DNA from: Lepidurus packardi
Taxonomy: Eukaryota; Arthropoda; Branchiopoda; Notostraca; Triopsidae
Direction: 5' to 3'
DNA length: 64,000 nucleotides
Assembly: GCA_023053545.1 (NCBI GenBank)
Contig: JAKZAN010000001.1
Location: forward strand, 13,957,325 to 14,021,324
Shown: positions 63,295 through 64,000 of the stretch, in pieces
How positions within the stretch are numbered: the stretch's first letter is position 1
Layout of the letters: every line of letters starts with the position of its first letter
Position numbers and translations under genes: made by a program
The notes under the pieces: model-generated
Databases searched by the model: none
Told to the model about the DNA's origin: nothing
Seen by the model: the letters and a program-made list of their open reading frames with translations, nothing else

Positions 63295-64000
63295 GAATTA
63301 ATTCATTTCGTAAGGTATTAATTCAGTCTGTAAGGAATTAAATCAGGCCGTAAAGAATTAATTCATTCCATAAAGAATAAATTCAGTTAGTAAGGAATTA
63401 ATTCATTCCGTAAGGAATTAATTCAGTCTGTAAATAATTAAATCAGGCCGTAAAGAATTAATTCATTCCATAAAGAATAAATTCAGTTAGTAAGGAATTA
63501 ATTCATTCCGTAAGGAATTAATTCAGTCTGTAAGGAATTAAATCAGGCCGTAAAGAATTAATTCATTCCATAAGGAATAAATTCAGTTAGTAAGGAATTA
63601 ATTCAGTAAGTAAGGAATTCAATCAATCCTAAAGAATTAATTCAGTCCGTAAGGAATTAATTCAGTAAGTAAGGAATTGAGTCAATCCGTAAGGAAATTA
63701 TAAGTCAGTAAGGAATTCATTCAGTCCGTAAGGAATTAATTCAGTCCGTAAGGAATTAATTCAGTCCTTAAGGAATTAATTCATTCTGTAAGGAATTAAT
63801 TCAATCTTTAAGGAATTAAATCAGGCCGAAAGGAATTAATTCATTCCGTAAGGAATTAATTCAGTCCGTAAGGAATTAATTCAGTAAGTAAGGAATTCAA
63901 TCAATCCTAATGAATTAATTCGTTCCGTAAGAAATTAATTCAGTCCGTATAGAATTAATTAAGTACCTAAGGAATTAATTATGTACCTAAGGAATTAATT
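63295..64000 (+). repeat. 20-bp satellite array, block 7
   Basis: The array returns to its original orientation. Its start, gaattaattcatttcgtaag, is what follows aatgaattccgtaagg in uninterrupted copies (for example near 42850), and that is what stands at 57530-57548. The array therefore continues across the composite block. It contains about three copies of the aaatcaggccg / ccataaagaataaa unit and runs off the window end. No gene. Confidence 0.95.

Overview
This window looks like a stretch of metazoan constitutive heterochromatin. About 42 kb of the 64 kb is one AT-rich tandem satellite with a 20-bp monomer (consensus attaattcagtccgtaagga), and the rest is retrotransposons inserted into it. 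I see no host gene, rRNA, tRNA or CRISPR array. The mix of elements (a CR1/L2-like LINE, a Jockey/I/R1-like LINE, Pao/BEL, and a copia whose primer site resembles that of Drosophila copia) suggests an invertebrate, most likely an arthropod. The species cannot be named from the sequence. A pericentromeric or centromeric location is an inference.

Layout. 1-18402: satellite with nested higher-order repeats (HORs) of about 2.04-2.06 kb in the first third and about 1.216 kb between 11.5 and 17.4 kb. 18403-23445 (minus): a full-length LINE with ORF1, ORF2, a 3' stem-loop, a poly(A) tail and a target-site duplication (TSD) of up to 12 bp; it carries a few inactivating lesions. 23446-25240: satellite. 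25241-29824 (plus): a second LINE with intact ORF1 and an ORF2 broken by one frameshift. 29825-36574: satellite, with very homogeneous runs. 36575-39225 (minus): a 5'-truncated Pao/BEL fossil with one LTR. 39226-51348: satellite with large tandem duplications (offsets 918, 1575, 2934, 1476 and 1468 bp). 51349-55960 (plus): a copia element with two LTRs and a 5-bp TSD. 55961-57548: satellite. 57549-63294 (minus): a composite block made of a 48-bp LTR remnant, 1085 bp of satellite in inverted orientation, and a nearly identical second copia. 63295-64000: satellite back in the original orientation.

Main points of interest. (1) The composite at 57549-63294 is bounded by a matching 5-bp duplication (gaatt), yet contains a reverse-oriented copy of the DNA that lies downstream of the first copia, including that copia's own TSD. 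This points to repair synthesis from copia 1, or read-through transduction. (2) The two LINEs have RTs that look like different clades but clearly homologous ORF1 proteins, which suggests modular exchange or shared deep ancestry of ORF1. (3) The satellite is organised at several nested scales around a recurring divergent monomer (attcaatcaatcctaaaga) that marks HOR joints across the window. The monomer itself contains a perfect 10-bp palindrome, gaattaattc.

No gene here cooperates in a host pathway. The only functional logic is retrotransposon replication within a satellite that appears to be turning over by unequal exchange. All calls come from reading the sequence and conceptual translations; no database search was made.
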